Assembly (NCBI GenBank): GCA_030447415.1
Contig: JAUJOZ010000002.1
Location: forward strand, 186,001 to 250,000
Length of the DNA: 64,000 nt
Direction of reading: 5' to 3'
DNA from: Thermomicrobiales bacterium
Lineage (GTDB): Bacteria > Chloroflexota > Chloroflexia > Thermomicrobiales > UBA6265
The notes below the pieces were generated by a model. It did no database searches. It was given only the letters and a program-made list of their open reading frames with translations, and had not been told where the DNA came from. Made by a program: the position numbers and the translations under genes. Position 1 is the stretch's first letter, and every line of letters starts with the position of its first letter. Positions 44,985 to 53,377 of this stretch are shown piece after piece.

Positions 44985-46058
44985 ATGCAGCACGACCGGG
45001 CCGGAGCAGCGGAATCGGGCAACCGGTACCCGCTCAAGAGCGCCTCGCTGCCGCCGATCCCGACGAGCACGCTCGGCAGCCACGCACCGCTCGGGTGGCT
45101 CCTGACGGCGATGGACGCAATCCGGCGCGGCGAGTACGGGGAGCGGGACATCGACGAGACGCTGACCGATGCGGTGGACGTGGCCGTGCTCGACCAGCAG
45201 CGAGCCGGGCTCGACGTCATCGTCGACGGCGAGATGCGGCGTCAGGACTTCGTCCTCGGCTTCTACGAGCGGCTTGGGGTCGAGCCGCTGCCCCTGCCGC
45301 GGCGGCTCGGCCCGGAGGGACACGACCAGCGGGGCAAGTGGCTGGTAACCGGCCCGCTCAAGGCGATCGATGGGCTCGGCATCGTCGAGGAGTACCGCTA
45401 TCTCCTGGCGATCACTGACCGCCCGACGAAGGCCACCGTGCCGGGTCCGTTCACGCTGGCCGGCCGGCTGGAGCTGAACGGCCACTACGTCGATCGGTTC
45501 GACGCGGCCTACGCGCTGGCCGAGATTGTCAATGCCGAGTGCAAGGCGCTGGTGGCGGCGGGCGCCGACTTCATCCAGATCGACGAGCCCTCCATGGCCG
45601 TCTACCCGGATCGCCCCAGGGACCTCGTCGCGCTGTTCAACCATACCGTGGCCGGGGTCGGCGCCAAGATTGCCACCCACATGTGCTTCGGCAACTATCG
45701 GGGCCGCCCGGTGGCCTGGCGCTCCTACGCCTCGCTCTTCCCGCACCTCGGCGACTTCAACGCCGACCAGTTCAATCTGGAGTTCGCCAACCGGGAGCTG
45801 GCCGAGCTGGAGTTGTGGCAGGAGTACGGCGGCGACAAGGAGCTGGGCGCCGGCTTGATCGACGTTAAGAACTATCGCTGTGAGACACCGAAGGAGGTTG
45901 CCGAGCGGGTGCGCGTGGCGCTCCGCTACGTGGCGCCGGACAAGCTCTGGGTCGTGCCCGACTGCGGATGGAGCCAGACCGCGCGGTGGGCGACGGTGCG
46001 CAAGCTGCGGGCGATGGTCGAGGGGGTCGCGATTGTGCGGCGGGAGTTGATGGGGTGA
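44985..46058 (+). CDS. MetE-like cobalamin-independent methyltransferase family protein
   Basis: 357 residues, equivalent to the C-terminal catalytic half of methionine synthase MetE and to the short archaeal-type enzymes. Zinc ligands are retained: His and Cys in ATHMCFGNY, Glu in FNLEFANRE and Cys in VVPDCGWSQTARW. FIQIDEPSMAVYPD matches the homocysteine-site IDEP motif. No folate-binding N-terminal half exists, so the methyl donor differs from that of E. coli MetE; it may act on a methylated catabolic substrate, possibly as a demethylase. The ATG at 44985 is preferred to the GTG at 44967. Confidence 0.88.
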   Translation: MQHDRAGAAESGNRYPLKSASLPPIPTSTLGSHAPLGWLLTAMDAIRRGEYGERDIDETLTDAVDVAVLDQQRAGLDVIVDGEMRRQDFVLGFYERLGVEPLPLPRRLGPEGHDQRGKWLVTGPLKAIDGLGIVEEYRYLLAITDRPTKATVPGPFTLAGRLELNGHYVDRFDAAYALAEIVNAECKALVAAGADFIQIDEPSMAVYPDRPRDLVALFNHTVAGVGAKIATHMCFGNYRGRPVAWRSYASLFPHLGDFNADQFNLEFANRELAELELWQEYGGDKELGAGLIDVKNYRCETPKEVAERVRVALRYVAPDKLWVVPDCGWSQTARWATVRKLRAMVEGVAIVRRELMG

Positions 46059-46087
46059 GGGAGGCAGCAGGCGGCAGGCGGCAGATG
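46056..46087. repeat. Heptanucleotide repeats up to the phosphotriesterase start
   Basis: GTGAGGG, AGGCAGC, AGGCGGC, AGGCGGC follow the MetE-like stop directly and end at the next ATG (46085). Confidence 0.65.
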
Positions 46088-47107
46088 AGGAGCGAAACCG
46101 ACAGCGGGTGGATCGGCGCCGGCCCGGACGACGACCTCGACGAGCGGCTGGCGGTGGAGGACGAGACCTTCGACCTTGTCCGGCCGCATGTCATGACCGC
46201 GCTCGGACCGATCGACCCGGGAGCGCTCGGCGTGACGCTCCACCATGAGCACGTCATCGCCAAGCCGCTCGATGTCGGGGTCGACGATCCGGACCTGCTG
46301 CTCGACGACGTTCATGCCGCGCTGGACGAGTTGGACGATTTCCACAGCGTCGGCGGCCGCGCCGTTCTGGACGCCACGCCCCGGGACTACGGACGGGACA
46401 TTGTTGCACTCACCTGGGTCGCCCAGCGCAGCCCGGTTCACCTCATCGTCGTCACCGGCCACCACAAGGGGCGCCACGCCGCGTCACACGTCGCGGACAA
46501 GTCGCCTGACGAAGTGGCGGCGGAGAGCGTCCGCGAATTGACGGACGGGATCGACGGGACGGCGACGAAGGCCGGCGCGATCAAGGCCGGGACGAGCCTG
46601 AACGAGATCCTGCCCGAGGAGGAGACGGTTCTGCGGGCGGCCGCTCGGGCGCACCTGGCGACGGGAGCGCCGATCACGACCCACACTGAGCGGGGCACGA
46701 TGGCGCTGGAGCAGATCGTGGTCCTGCGTGAGGAGGGGGTGGACCCGTCTCGCGTGATCCTCGGGCACATGGACTTCAAGCTGGACGACGAGGCGTACCT
46801 GCGGTCGGTTCTCGAAACGGGGGCGTTCGTCTCGTTCGACCAGATCTCCAAGACGAAGTACGCGTCCGACGAGGCGCGCGCGGTGATGGTCAAGACGCTC
46901 GTCGATGCCGGGCACGGTGAGCAACTGCTCCTGTCCGGCGACCTGGCCCGCAAGTCGTACCTGCGGGCCTACGGCGGCGGGCCCGGCCTGGCCTACCTGA
47001 TCGAGCGCTTCCCACTGCTGCTGATGGAGGCGGAACTCGACGCGCCGACGGTGCGTCGCCTGCTCGTCGACAACCCCGCCCGGGCGCTGACGATCCGCCG
47101 GGGATGA
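46085..47107 (+). CDS. Phosphotriesterase-like amidohydrolase
   Basis: 340 residues, TIM barrel with a two-metal site: HxH in TLHHEHVIAK, the carbamylated Lys in GAIKAGTSLNE, His in TTHTERG, His in ILGHMDFK and Asp in LLSGDLARKSY. These match the PTE family, most of whose members are lactonases or sugar-ester hydrolases rather than organophosphate hydrolases. In this locus a lactone hydrolase acting on the oxidised sugar would fit. The 40-residue N-terminal extension before MTALGPIDPGALG is acidic and may not be translated; a start nearer that Met is possible. Confidence 0.9.
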   Translation: MRSETDSGWIGAGPDDDLDERLAVEDETFDLVRPHVMTALGPIDPGALGVTLHHEHVIAKPLDVGVDDPDLLLDDVHAALDELDDFHSVGGRAVLDATPRDYGRDIVALTWVAQRSPVHLIVVTGHHKGRHAASHVADKSPDEVAAESVRELTDGIDGTATKAGAIKAGTSLNEILPEEETVLRAAARAHLATGAPITTHTERGTMALEQIVVLREEGVDPSRVILGHMDFKLDDEAYLRSVLETGAFVSFDQISKTKYASDEARAVMVKTLVDAGHGEQLLLSGDLARKSYLRAYGGGPGLAYLIERFPLLLMEAELDAPTVRRLLVDNPARALTIRRG

Positions 47108-47137
47108 TCAGGATGGGTCTTCCCGCCCAGCGGCGAC

Positions 47138-47551
47138 TCACGCTCCCAACGCCGGGGGCGCAGGGCTGCCGGCTCGTGTGTCGCTCCGAGCGTCCACCAG
47201 GCGGATGATCCCCCCAAGGAAAGGGGGGATCATCGATTCGCTCCCGTTGAACGTGCCTAGCTCGACCTCGATGCCAAAGGGGCCGGCGAGGTCGTCGGAG
47301 AAGACGCCGATCGTCGTTTGCTCCTGGTACGCCGTCACCTTGTGATTCGCGAGCTTGACGATGGGAACGGGGTCGCTGCCGCGTGGCCGAGCCTCGAAGT
47401 CGTCGAGCAAGAGGGCAGGGCTGAGGTCACCGACCTCCAGCGTGGTTCAGCGCTCGGACGCCTGGGTCAGTTCCACCGCGAGGCAGTCGTCGGAGAAGGT
47501 CGTTTGCTCGACCGTTCGGGTCACCTTCAAGTTGATGGTCCTGATCTTCAC
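47138..47551 (-). pseudogene. Small unknown reading frame with an internal stop and an internal sequence repeat
   Basis: From a GTG at 47551, overlapping the stop of the GNAT gene, 34 codons read MKIRTINLKVTRTVEQTT then FSDDCLAVELTQASER and a TGA at 47447-47449. The same frame continues open to 47138. The two parts share a motif: VTRTVEQTT-FSDD-VEL before the stop and VTAYQEQTT-FSDD-VEL after it, so they look like two related units of one small beta-rich protein. The second part reads through the hairpin at 47204-47234, so its true end is probably upstream of that. No family recognised. Confidence 0.4.
47204..47234. terminator. Bidirectional terminator-like hairpin
   Basis: Perfect 12-bp stem GATGATCCCCCC / GGGGGGATCATC with a 7-base loop, between convergent transcription units (phosphotriesterase-like gene on plus, GNAT unit on minus). 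No T-run, but it is the strongest hairpin in the area. Confidence 0.6.
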
Positions 47552-48030
47552 GGCGCTTCTGGCGTCGCGGGACAAAGGCGCTTCTCGAAGAGAATGGTGT
47601 CAAAGCCGCCGATGACGGCGCGGCCGGTCTCGCGGTAGCCGTGAGAGCGGTAGAGGCGTTGGGCGCCGAGCTGGACGGCGGTGGTGTCGAGGTGCAGCGT
47701 CGCGTAGCCAAGCTCGACGGCGCGTTGCTCCAGGGCCGCGAGAATGGCGCGGCCGTAGCCGCGCCGCTGGAAGGCGGGGTGGACGCGCATCCGCTTGACC
47801 TCGGCGCGGTCCGGGGCCGTGCGGCGCATGGCGCCCATGGCCACGAGACGGTCGTCGTCGAGGCCGACGAGGAACTCGCCGCCGTTCGCCAGGTAGGCCT
47901 CAGTGATGCGGTGGAGGTCGTCGTCCCAGGGGCCGTTGCCGGCGTGCGCTCCAACCGCGGTCAGGGCGAGGTTGTGAAGCGCCCAAACCGCGTCAAGGTC
48001 GGCGTCCTGGTAACGGCAGATCTGGAACAA
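47548..48030 (-). CDS. GNAT-family N-acetyltransferase
   Basis: 160 residues. The acetyl-CoA site reads RMRVHPAFQRRGYGRAIL (R/Q-x-x-G-x-G/A pattern RRGYG) near residue 85, preceded by FLVGLDDDRLVAMGAMR and followed by LYRSHGYRETGR, the usual GNAT ending. Substrate unknown. Frame is intact, unlike the GNAT at the left end of the window. The stop overlaps a GTG of the small unknown frame downstream. Confidence 0.9.
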   Translation of the reverse strand: MFQICRYQDADLDAVWALHNLALTAVGAHAGNGPWDDDLHRITEAYLANGGEFLVGLDDDRLVAMGAMRRTAPDRAEVKRMRVHPAFQRRGYGRAILAALEQRAVELGYATLHLDTTAVQLGAQRLYRSHGYRETGRAVIGGFDTILFEKRLCPATPEAP

Positions 48031-48271
48031 GGCCGGAGGTCCTCCCGAGGATCGCGACGGATCCAGGATACGGGCGCGCCGCGTAGCTGCCCCGGGATCG
48101 ACACGGGCGCAACCGAACCGGCGAGGCGGGATCGCGCGCCCGTTCCGCCATCGAAGGGTGGCGCCGCCGAACGAAGGCGGATCTCAGGGACTGCACTAAC
48201 GCGCCGCGGAGGACAACCCACGCAGTCCCGGCAGCGGGCGCACGGCGTGCCGCGCCCCGACAACCGCTCCC

Positions 48272-48306
48272 CCACCCCGCACTCCGCAACTCGCAGCCCG
48301 CACCCT
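48272..48306. repeat. C-rich heptanucleotide repeats
   Basis: GCACTCC, GCAACTC, GCAGCCC, GCACCCT with GCA exactly every 7 bases (48279, 48286, 48293, 48300), ending at the stop codon of the acyl-CoA ligase gene. Confidence 0.75.
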
Positions 48307-49918
48307 AGTTGATCCGCTTCTCGCGGCCGGCCCACTCGCGCTCGCGTAGGACGAACTTCTGGATCTTGCCGGTGGAGGTCTTGGGCAGCTCGCCGAACTC
48401 AATGGCCTTGGGGCACTTGAAACCGGCGAGGCGCCCCCGGCAGGTGGCGATGATCTCCTCTTCGGTCGCGGTCTCGCCCGGTTTCAAGGTGACGAACGCC
48501 TTTGGGCCCTCGCCCCAGTAGTCGTCCGGGACGGCCACGACGGCGACTTCGAGCACGGCAGGGTGGGTGTAGACGGCGCGCTCAACCTCGATCGTAGAGA
48601 TGTTCTCGCCGCCGCTGATAATGATGTCCTTTTGGCGGTCGCGCAGTTCGACGTAGCCGTCGGGGTGCATCACCGCCAGGTCGCCGGTGTGGAACCAGCC
48701 GCCTCGGAACGCCTTGGCGGTCGCTGTCGGGTCGTTGTAATAGCCCTTCATCGTGTTGTTGCCGCGCATGATGACTTCGCCAAGGGTCTCGCCGTCGGCG
48801 GGGACGTCGTTCATCTGCTCGTCCACCACCCGCGCGTCGTCGGCGACGAGGTAGCCGACCCCCTGGCGAGCCTTGAGGCGAGCGCGCTCGTCGGGCGGCA
48901 GGTCATCCCAATGGGGTTGCCACTCGTTCACCGTGTAGGGGCCGTACACCTCCGTCAGGCCGTAGACGTGGACGATCTCGGCGCCCAACGCCTCCATCTG
49001 GGCGATGATCGTCGGCGAGGGGGGCGCGGCGGCGGTGCTGACAATCAGCTGGCGGGGGAGGGGGCCGGCCTTGGCCCCGGGGTGGTTGACGAGGGAAATG
49101 AGCACCGTGGGTGCGGCGCAGAAGTGGGTGACGCCCGCACGCCGGACCAGGTCCCAGACCGCGCCCGGCTCCAGCTTGCGCAGGCAGACGTGGGTGGCGC
49201 CGATGGCGGTGACGGCCCAGGGATAGCACCAGCCGTTGCAGTGGAACATCGGCAGCGTCCACAGGTAGACGCTGTCGCTCATCATCCGCGTTTCCAGCAG
49301 CTCGCCGAGGGCGTTGAGGTAGGCGCCGCGGTGGGTGTACATCACCCCCTTCGGTCGGCCGGTGGTGCCGCTGGTGTAGTCGATGGCGATCGTCTCGTCC
49401 TCGTCGGCGAGCGGCCAGTCGAGCGGCTCGGCACTACCGGTCGCCAGGAATGCCTCGTAGTCCGGGCCGGGGAGGCGGACGCCGCCCGGGACGTCCTCGA
49501 CGCTGACGATGATTTCGAGGTGCTCCAACTCCCCGAGAATCGGCTCCACGGCGCGCGCCAGCTCCGTGTCGACGACGAGGACCTTTGTCCCAGAGTGGTT
49601 GAGGATGTAGGCGATCTCGGACTCACTGAGGCGCGTGTTGATGGCGACGAGGACGCCGCCACTGAGGGGGACGCCGAAGTGCGCTTCCAGCAGCGGCGGG
49701 ATGTTGGGAACGAGGTAGGCGACGCGATCACCCTTCACGACGCCGGCTCGCTTGAGGGCGGAGGCGAGGCGGTGGACCCGCGCTTCCAGTTCCGGGTAGG
49801 TCCAGGACCGCTCGCCGTAGACGACGGCCGGTTTCCGGCGGAAGACCGCGGCGCTGCGCTGGAGAAACCGGAGCGGGGTAAGGTAGGAGCGGTGGACCTC
49901 GGGCGGGTACATGGGCAT
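48305..49918 (-). CDS. Acyl-CoA synthetase (AMP-forming)
   Basis: 537 residues from ATG 49918 (GAGGGG about 10 bases upstream). Adenylation motif DYTSGTTGRPKGVMY, YGLTEVYGP, GWFHTGDLAVMHPDGYVEL, the RDRQKDIIISGGENIS hinge and the catalytic Lys in LPKTSTGKIQKF are all intact. LWTLPMFHCNGWCYPW places it in the plant AAE/medium-chain acyl-activating group. It makes an acyl-CoA from a carboxylic acid with ATP. Divergent from the CoA-transferase-like genes, suggesting a joint short- or medium-chain acid pathway. Confidence 0.94.
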   Translation of the reverse strand: MPMYPPEVHRSYLTPLRFLQRSAAVFRRKPAVVYGERSWTYPELEARVHRLASALKRAGVVKGDRVAYLVPNIPPLLEAHFGVPLSGGVLVAINTRLSESEIAYILNHSGTKVLVVDTELARAVEPILGELEHLEIIVSVEDVPGGVRLPGPDYEAFLATGSAEPLDWPLADEDETIAIDYTSGTTGRPKGVMYTHRGAYLNALGELLETRMMSDSVYLWTLPMFHCNGWCYPWAVTAIGATHVCLRKLEPGAVWDLVRRAGVTHFCAAPTVLISLVNHPGAKAGPLPRQLIVSTAAAPPSPTIIAQMEALGAEIVHVYGLTEVYGPYTVNEWQPHWDDLPPDERARLKARQGVGYLVADDARVVDEQMNDVPADGETLGEVIMRGNNTMKGYYNDPTATAKAFRGGWFHTGDLAVMHPDGYVELRDRQKDIIISGGENISTIEVERAVYTHPAVLEVAVVAVPDDYWGEGPKAFVTLKPGETATEEEIIATCRGRLAGFKCPKAIEFGELPKTSTGKIQKFVLREREWAGREKRIN

Positions 49919-49948
49919 GAAGCGATCGCCCCTCAACGGTGAGGTGTC

Positions 49949-49989
49949 ACTGCTTGGTGGTCGGCTCGCAGCTCTCGGTGGTCAGCTCG
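49949..49989. repeat. Heptad-phased repeat in the divergent promoter region
   Basis: GGTGGTCGGCTCG at 49956-49968 recurs as GGTGGTCAGCTCG at 49977-49989, exactly 21 (three times 7) bases later; intervening units keep the 7-base phase. Confidence 0.5.
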
Positions 49990-50260
49990 TGGGTTCGCCG
50001 CATGATACCGCGGCGGTCGGTATCATTGGGAGCCGAATCGTGCCACCGTTCACCCGTGGAACGGACGGTGTTCTGGCCGAGCCGAGTGGCCACGAGACGC
50101 GAGTCCCTGTCCAAGGCGTGGACCGTGCCGGGCGGCTGTGGACCCGGACAAGAGCGGGACGTTCAAGGGGCACCCGCCCATCCCCGCGACGCCCGACGCG
50201 CGCCCGGCCCCTGTCGTGCAGTCGCCATTGCAGGACCGACCGCTCTCCCAGGAGCCCCCC

Positions 50261-51091
50261 ATGATCGATAAGCAGACCAGGCTGGCCGAGGCGATCGCCG
50301 CGATTCCCGACGGCTCCCGGGTAGCGCTGGGGGGGAACACGCTGCACCGGGGACCGGGAGCGGCGGTGCACGAGCTGGTGCGGCAGCGGAAACGGGGGCT
50401 GGAGGTCGTCAAGACCGCCGGGGCCTACGACGTCGACGTGCTTTGTGGAACCGGGGTGGCCGCCAGCGTCGCGGTCGGGTTCGTCGGGTTCGAGACGGCG
50501 TTCGGCATGGCACCCTCCTACCGGCGGGCGGTCGAGAGCGGGGCGGTGGAGGCGAAGGAGCACGCCTGCTACACGGTGATCGCCGGTCTGCGCGCCGCGA
50601 TCCAGGGCGTGCCGTTCATGCCGGTCGCCGGGATGACGGGGTCCGACGTGCCGGCTGCGCGCGGCTTCCAGTGGGTCGCCGACCCGTACACCGGCGCCGA
50701 GGTCGTCGCCGTCCCGGCCCTGATCCCGGACGTGGCCATCGTTCACGTCCACGAGGCCGACGCGCAGGGCAACGCGCGCATCGTCGGCACCCGGTTCGAG
50801 GACGTTCTGATGGTGCAGGCGGCTCGTCGAGTGATCCTCACCGCGGAGCGGGTCGTCGACGGCGCCACGTTCGAGGTGGCGCCCGAAGGGGTGGCGATCG
50901 CCGGGTTCATGGTCGATGCGGTCGTCGAGGCGCCGCGGGGCGCCTGGCCGTTCAGCTGCGCCGGGCTCTACGACTACGACACGGCGTACCTGGCCGAGTA
51001 CGTCGGGGCCGGCCGCGACGAGGGCACCTTCCGCCAGTTTGTCGCCGAGCGGATCCTGGCGGAGTCGGCGCGGGCCTTGGTCGGGACATGA
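50261..51091 (+). CDS. CoA-transferase subunit A (glutaconate CoA-transferase/IpdA-like)
   Basis: 276 residues. RVALGGNTLHRGPGAAVHELVRQ, then LEVVKTAGAYDVDVLCGTG, VPALIPDVAIVHVHEADAQGN and RFEDVLMVQAARRVILTAE are the conserved class I CoA-transferase A-subunit blocks. AGGAG lies 7 bases before the ATG. Forms a heterodimer with the next gene product. It may transfer CoA between acids or, like IpdAB, hydrolyse a ring in a CoA ester. Confidence 0.92.
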   Translation: MIDKQTRLAEAIAAIPDGSRVALGGNTLHRGPGAAVHELVRQRKRGLEVVKTAGAYDVDVLCGTGVAASVAVGFVGFETAFGMAPSYRRAVESGAVEAKEHACYTVIAGLRAAIQGVPFMPVAGMTGSDVPAARGFQWVADPYTGAEVVAVPALIPDVAIVHVHEADAQGNARIVGTRFEDVLMVQAARRVILTAERVVDGATFEVAPEGVAIAGFMVDAVVEAPRGAWPFSCAGLYDYDTAYLAEYVGAGRDEGTFRQFVAERILAESARALVGT

Positions 51092-51098
51092 GGGTGTG

Positions 51099-51929
51099 AT
51101 GGTCCCCCTTTGCCCGCCCAACGCTGGGGACGGCCGTGCTGCCCGCCGCCTGGCGGATACCTGCCTCGAGTCCCGGCAGAGACCACCGTCCTCCGAGGTC
51201 GGGCCGCGGGAGATGATGGCGGTCGCGCTAGCTCGGTTGCTGCGTGACGGCGAGACGGTCTTCCACGGCGTCGCCTCGCCCCTGCCAATGGTGGCGATTC
51301 TCCTCGCCCAGCGGCTGCATGCGCCGAACCTCGTCTACCTCAACATCACGGGCAGCGTCGATCCGGGGCCGGCGACGCTGCCGGTCTCAACCGTCGACCC
51401 CCGGTTGCTGGCAGGGACGCGGGCGTTGGTGACGCTCGCCGACCTCTTCGACCTGGCGGCGCGGGGCCGGCTCGATACGGTGTTCCTGAGCGGGGTCCAG
51501 ATCGACGGCGCCGGTCGGGTCAACATGAGCGTGATCGGCGACGCCACGCGGCCGAAGGTGCGCCTGCCGGGCGGGGCGGGGAGCGCGGCGCTGATGCCGT
51601 CGGCCTGCCGCACGATTCTCTGGCGGACCCGGCACGACCCGCGCACCTTCGTCGAGCGGCTCGACTTCGTGACGGCGTCGGGCAACGTGACGCACGTCGT
51701 CACCCCCGGCTGCGTCTTCGCCCGGCGGGAAGGACGCCTCGTGGTCGAGAGCATTCACCCCGGCGTCGAGCCCGAGGCGCTGCGCGCCGCCACCGGCTTT
51801 CAAGTGGACATAACCGATAGAACACCGGTCACGCCGTTGCCGACGGCGCGGGAGTTGGCAGTGCTGACGGAGGTGGACCCCGAGCGAGTGAGCGACAGCG
51901 AGTTCGCGAAGGCAACGGGGGGAGGGTAG
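51099..51929 (+). CDS. CoA-transferase subunit B-like (IpdB/GctB-like), catalytic Glu not visible
   Basis: 276 residues from ATG 51099; a GTG directly before it (51096) is also possible. MMAVALARLLRDGETVFHGV, LPMVAILLAQRLHAPNLVYL, LADLFDLAARGRLDTVFLSG and VVTPGCVFARREGRLVVESI match subunit B. In true CoA-transferases the strand after HAPNL carries the Glu that forms the acyl-glutamyl intermediate (ESG-type motif); here it reads NITGSVDPG with no Glu. Loss of this Glu is known for the cholesterol ring-opening hydrolase IpdAB, so the pair may be a hydrolase instead of a transferase. Confidence 0.88.
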   Translation: MVPLCPPNAGDGRAARRLADTCLESRQRPPSSEVGPREMMAVALARLLRDGETVFHGVASPLPMVAILLAQRLHAPNLVYLNITGSVDPGPATLPVSTVDPRLLAGTRALVTLADLFDLAARGRLDTVFLSGVQIDGAGRVNMSVIGDATRPKVRLPGGAGSAALMPSACRTILWRTRHDPRTFVERLDFVTASGNVTHVVTPGCVFARREGRLVVESIHPGVEPEALRAATGFQVDITDRTPVTPLPTARELAVLTEVDPERVSDSEFAKATGGG

Positions 51930-52214
51930 GGGCGTGCTGGGTGGTGCCGGTGCGCTCCATCCGCGGCTCGCTCCGGCGGAAGAGCTTCCCACTCCGTCAC
52001 TCCACGTCAAGGGTACGCAGGCGCGGCACGACGCCGCCCGAAGCGGGGCGAACGAGCTAGGTGAGCCGAGTCTGGACGTGTGATCCAACCGGCTCCGACC
52101 CGGTTCGGCGGGTGAATCGGGAGACTCTGCCTAGGGCGTCACGACCACGACCTGAATCCGATGCCGGACACCGCGAACCACTGTGGCGCCCACGGCTTGG
52201 CGACCGTCGCGGAT

Positions 52215-53031
52215 CTACGCCGCCGAATCCTCGGAGCCGGAGCGCCCTCGCAGCGCCGCTTCCAGTACCTTCGTGAAGCCGTCCACGGTCCACCCGGAGC
52301 GGCCGAGGAGAAGGCCGTCGACCTCTGAGAGGGCGGTGAAGGAGCCGGCGTTGCCGGCGTCGACGCTGCCGCCGTAGAGGATCGGAACGGACCGCCCGGA
52401 GTCGCCAAAGAGCTCGGCGAGCGTGGCGCGCATCGGGACGACGATCTCGGTCACGTCGGCGGGTTGGGCGGGGGTGCCGCCGGTTCCGATCGACCAGACC
52501 GGCTCATAGGCAACCTGGAGGCGGGACAGAGCGCTGGGGTCAAGGCCATGGAGGGCGATCTTGAGCTGGCGGGCCACGGTCTCGCGCCCGACGCCGTAGC
52601 CCTTCTCCTCGGCCGTCTCGCCGACGCAGAGGAGGACGCGCAGCCCGGCCTCGACGGCGGCGAGCAGCTTCTTGTTGAGGTCGGGATCGGTCTCGTGGAA
52701 CAGGCGCCGGCGCTCGGCGTGGCCGACCAGCACGAGCTCTACCCCCAGCGCCCGGAGCATCGGCGCGGCGATCTCGCCGGTGTAGGCGCCCTCGGGCGCC
52801 CAATGGAGGTTCTGGGCACCGATCCAAATCCCTGCCTCCGGCGCCGCCTCGACAGCCGCGGGGAGGGAGGTAAACGGCGGGCAGACGTAGAGCCGCAGCC
52901 CTGGGGTGGAAGCCGCGGCGCCACGGCGCTGGTCAGCTCGGCGACGAAGCCGGCGGACTCGGCCGGCGTCTGGTTCATCTTGAGGTTGGTGCCGACGAGG
53001 AAGGCCGTGCCGGCGAGTTGGTTGGTCCAGC
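52215..53031 (-). CDS. tpiA: Triosephosphate isomerase, frameshifted
   Basis: Interconverts glyceraldehyde 3-phosphate and dihydroxyacetone phosphate. Catalytic Lys in GTNLKMNQTPAE, catalytic His in VLVGHAERR, catalytic Glu in AYEPVWSIGTGG and the phosphate loop ILYGGSVDAGNAG are all present. The first part runs to VAELTSAVAPRLPPQ and then loses frame at about 52900, in a C/G run; the second frame takes over at LRLYVCPPFTSLPAA and continues to 52215. No clear start codon is in frame with the N-terminal part, so a second indel or an unusual start near 53030 is likely. The usual glycolytic neighbours (gapA, pgk) are absent. Confidence 0.82.
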
Positions 53032-53377
53032 GGTCATGGGACTCACCACGGCGACGGCGGGAGCCGTTGCTCGATCGAGGCGACCGTCAAATCGGCCGGA
53101 ACGTAGCAGGGGCGGCAGGTGGCGTCAACTGCGCCTCGGTGGTCGGTCCGCCCGCTGGGTCCAGCCGCTCGTAGCGTGACGCGGGCCTCGGGACAGGAGG
53201 CGGGTTGAGCACGTCCTCCGCGGGTGGGGCGAAGCGATGTCCGCAACCGCGTTGGCCGAGAACCATGCGCGGCAAGGCTGCGCCCGATCAGCGCAGGCTG
53301 CGCAGCATGATGGGGTGCCGAGCCGGCAAGACGCCGAGCAGCTGTACCATCCAGGTCCGCGATGCCGGTGCGACGAC

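Noticed and set aside
46085..47107. True organophosphate-degrading phosphotriesterase
   Set aside because: Only the general PTE-family metal site can be seen; most family members with this layout are lactonases or unknown, and the sugar context favours that.
47447..47449. TGA read as selenocysteine in the small frame
   Set aside because: No selenoprotein family, no SECIS-like hairpin directly after the codon, and a strong chance of a simple nonsense or sequencing change.
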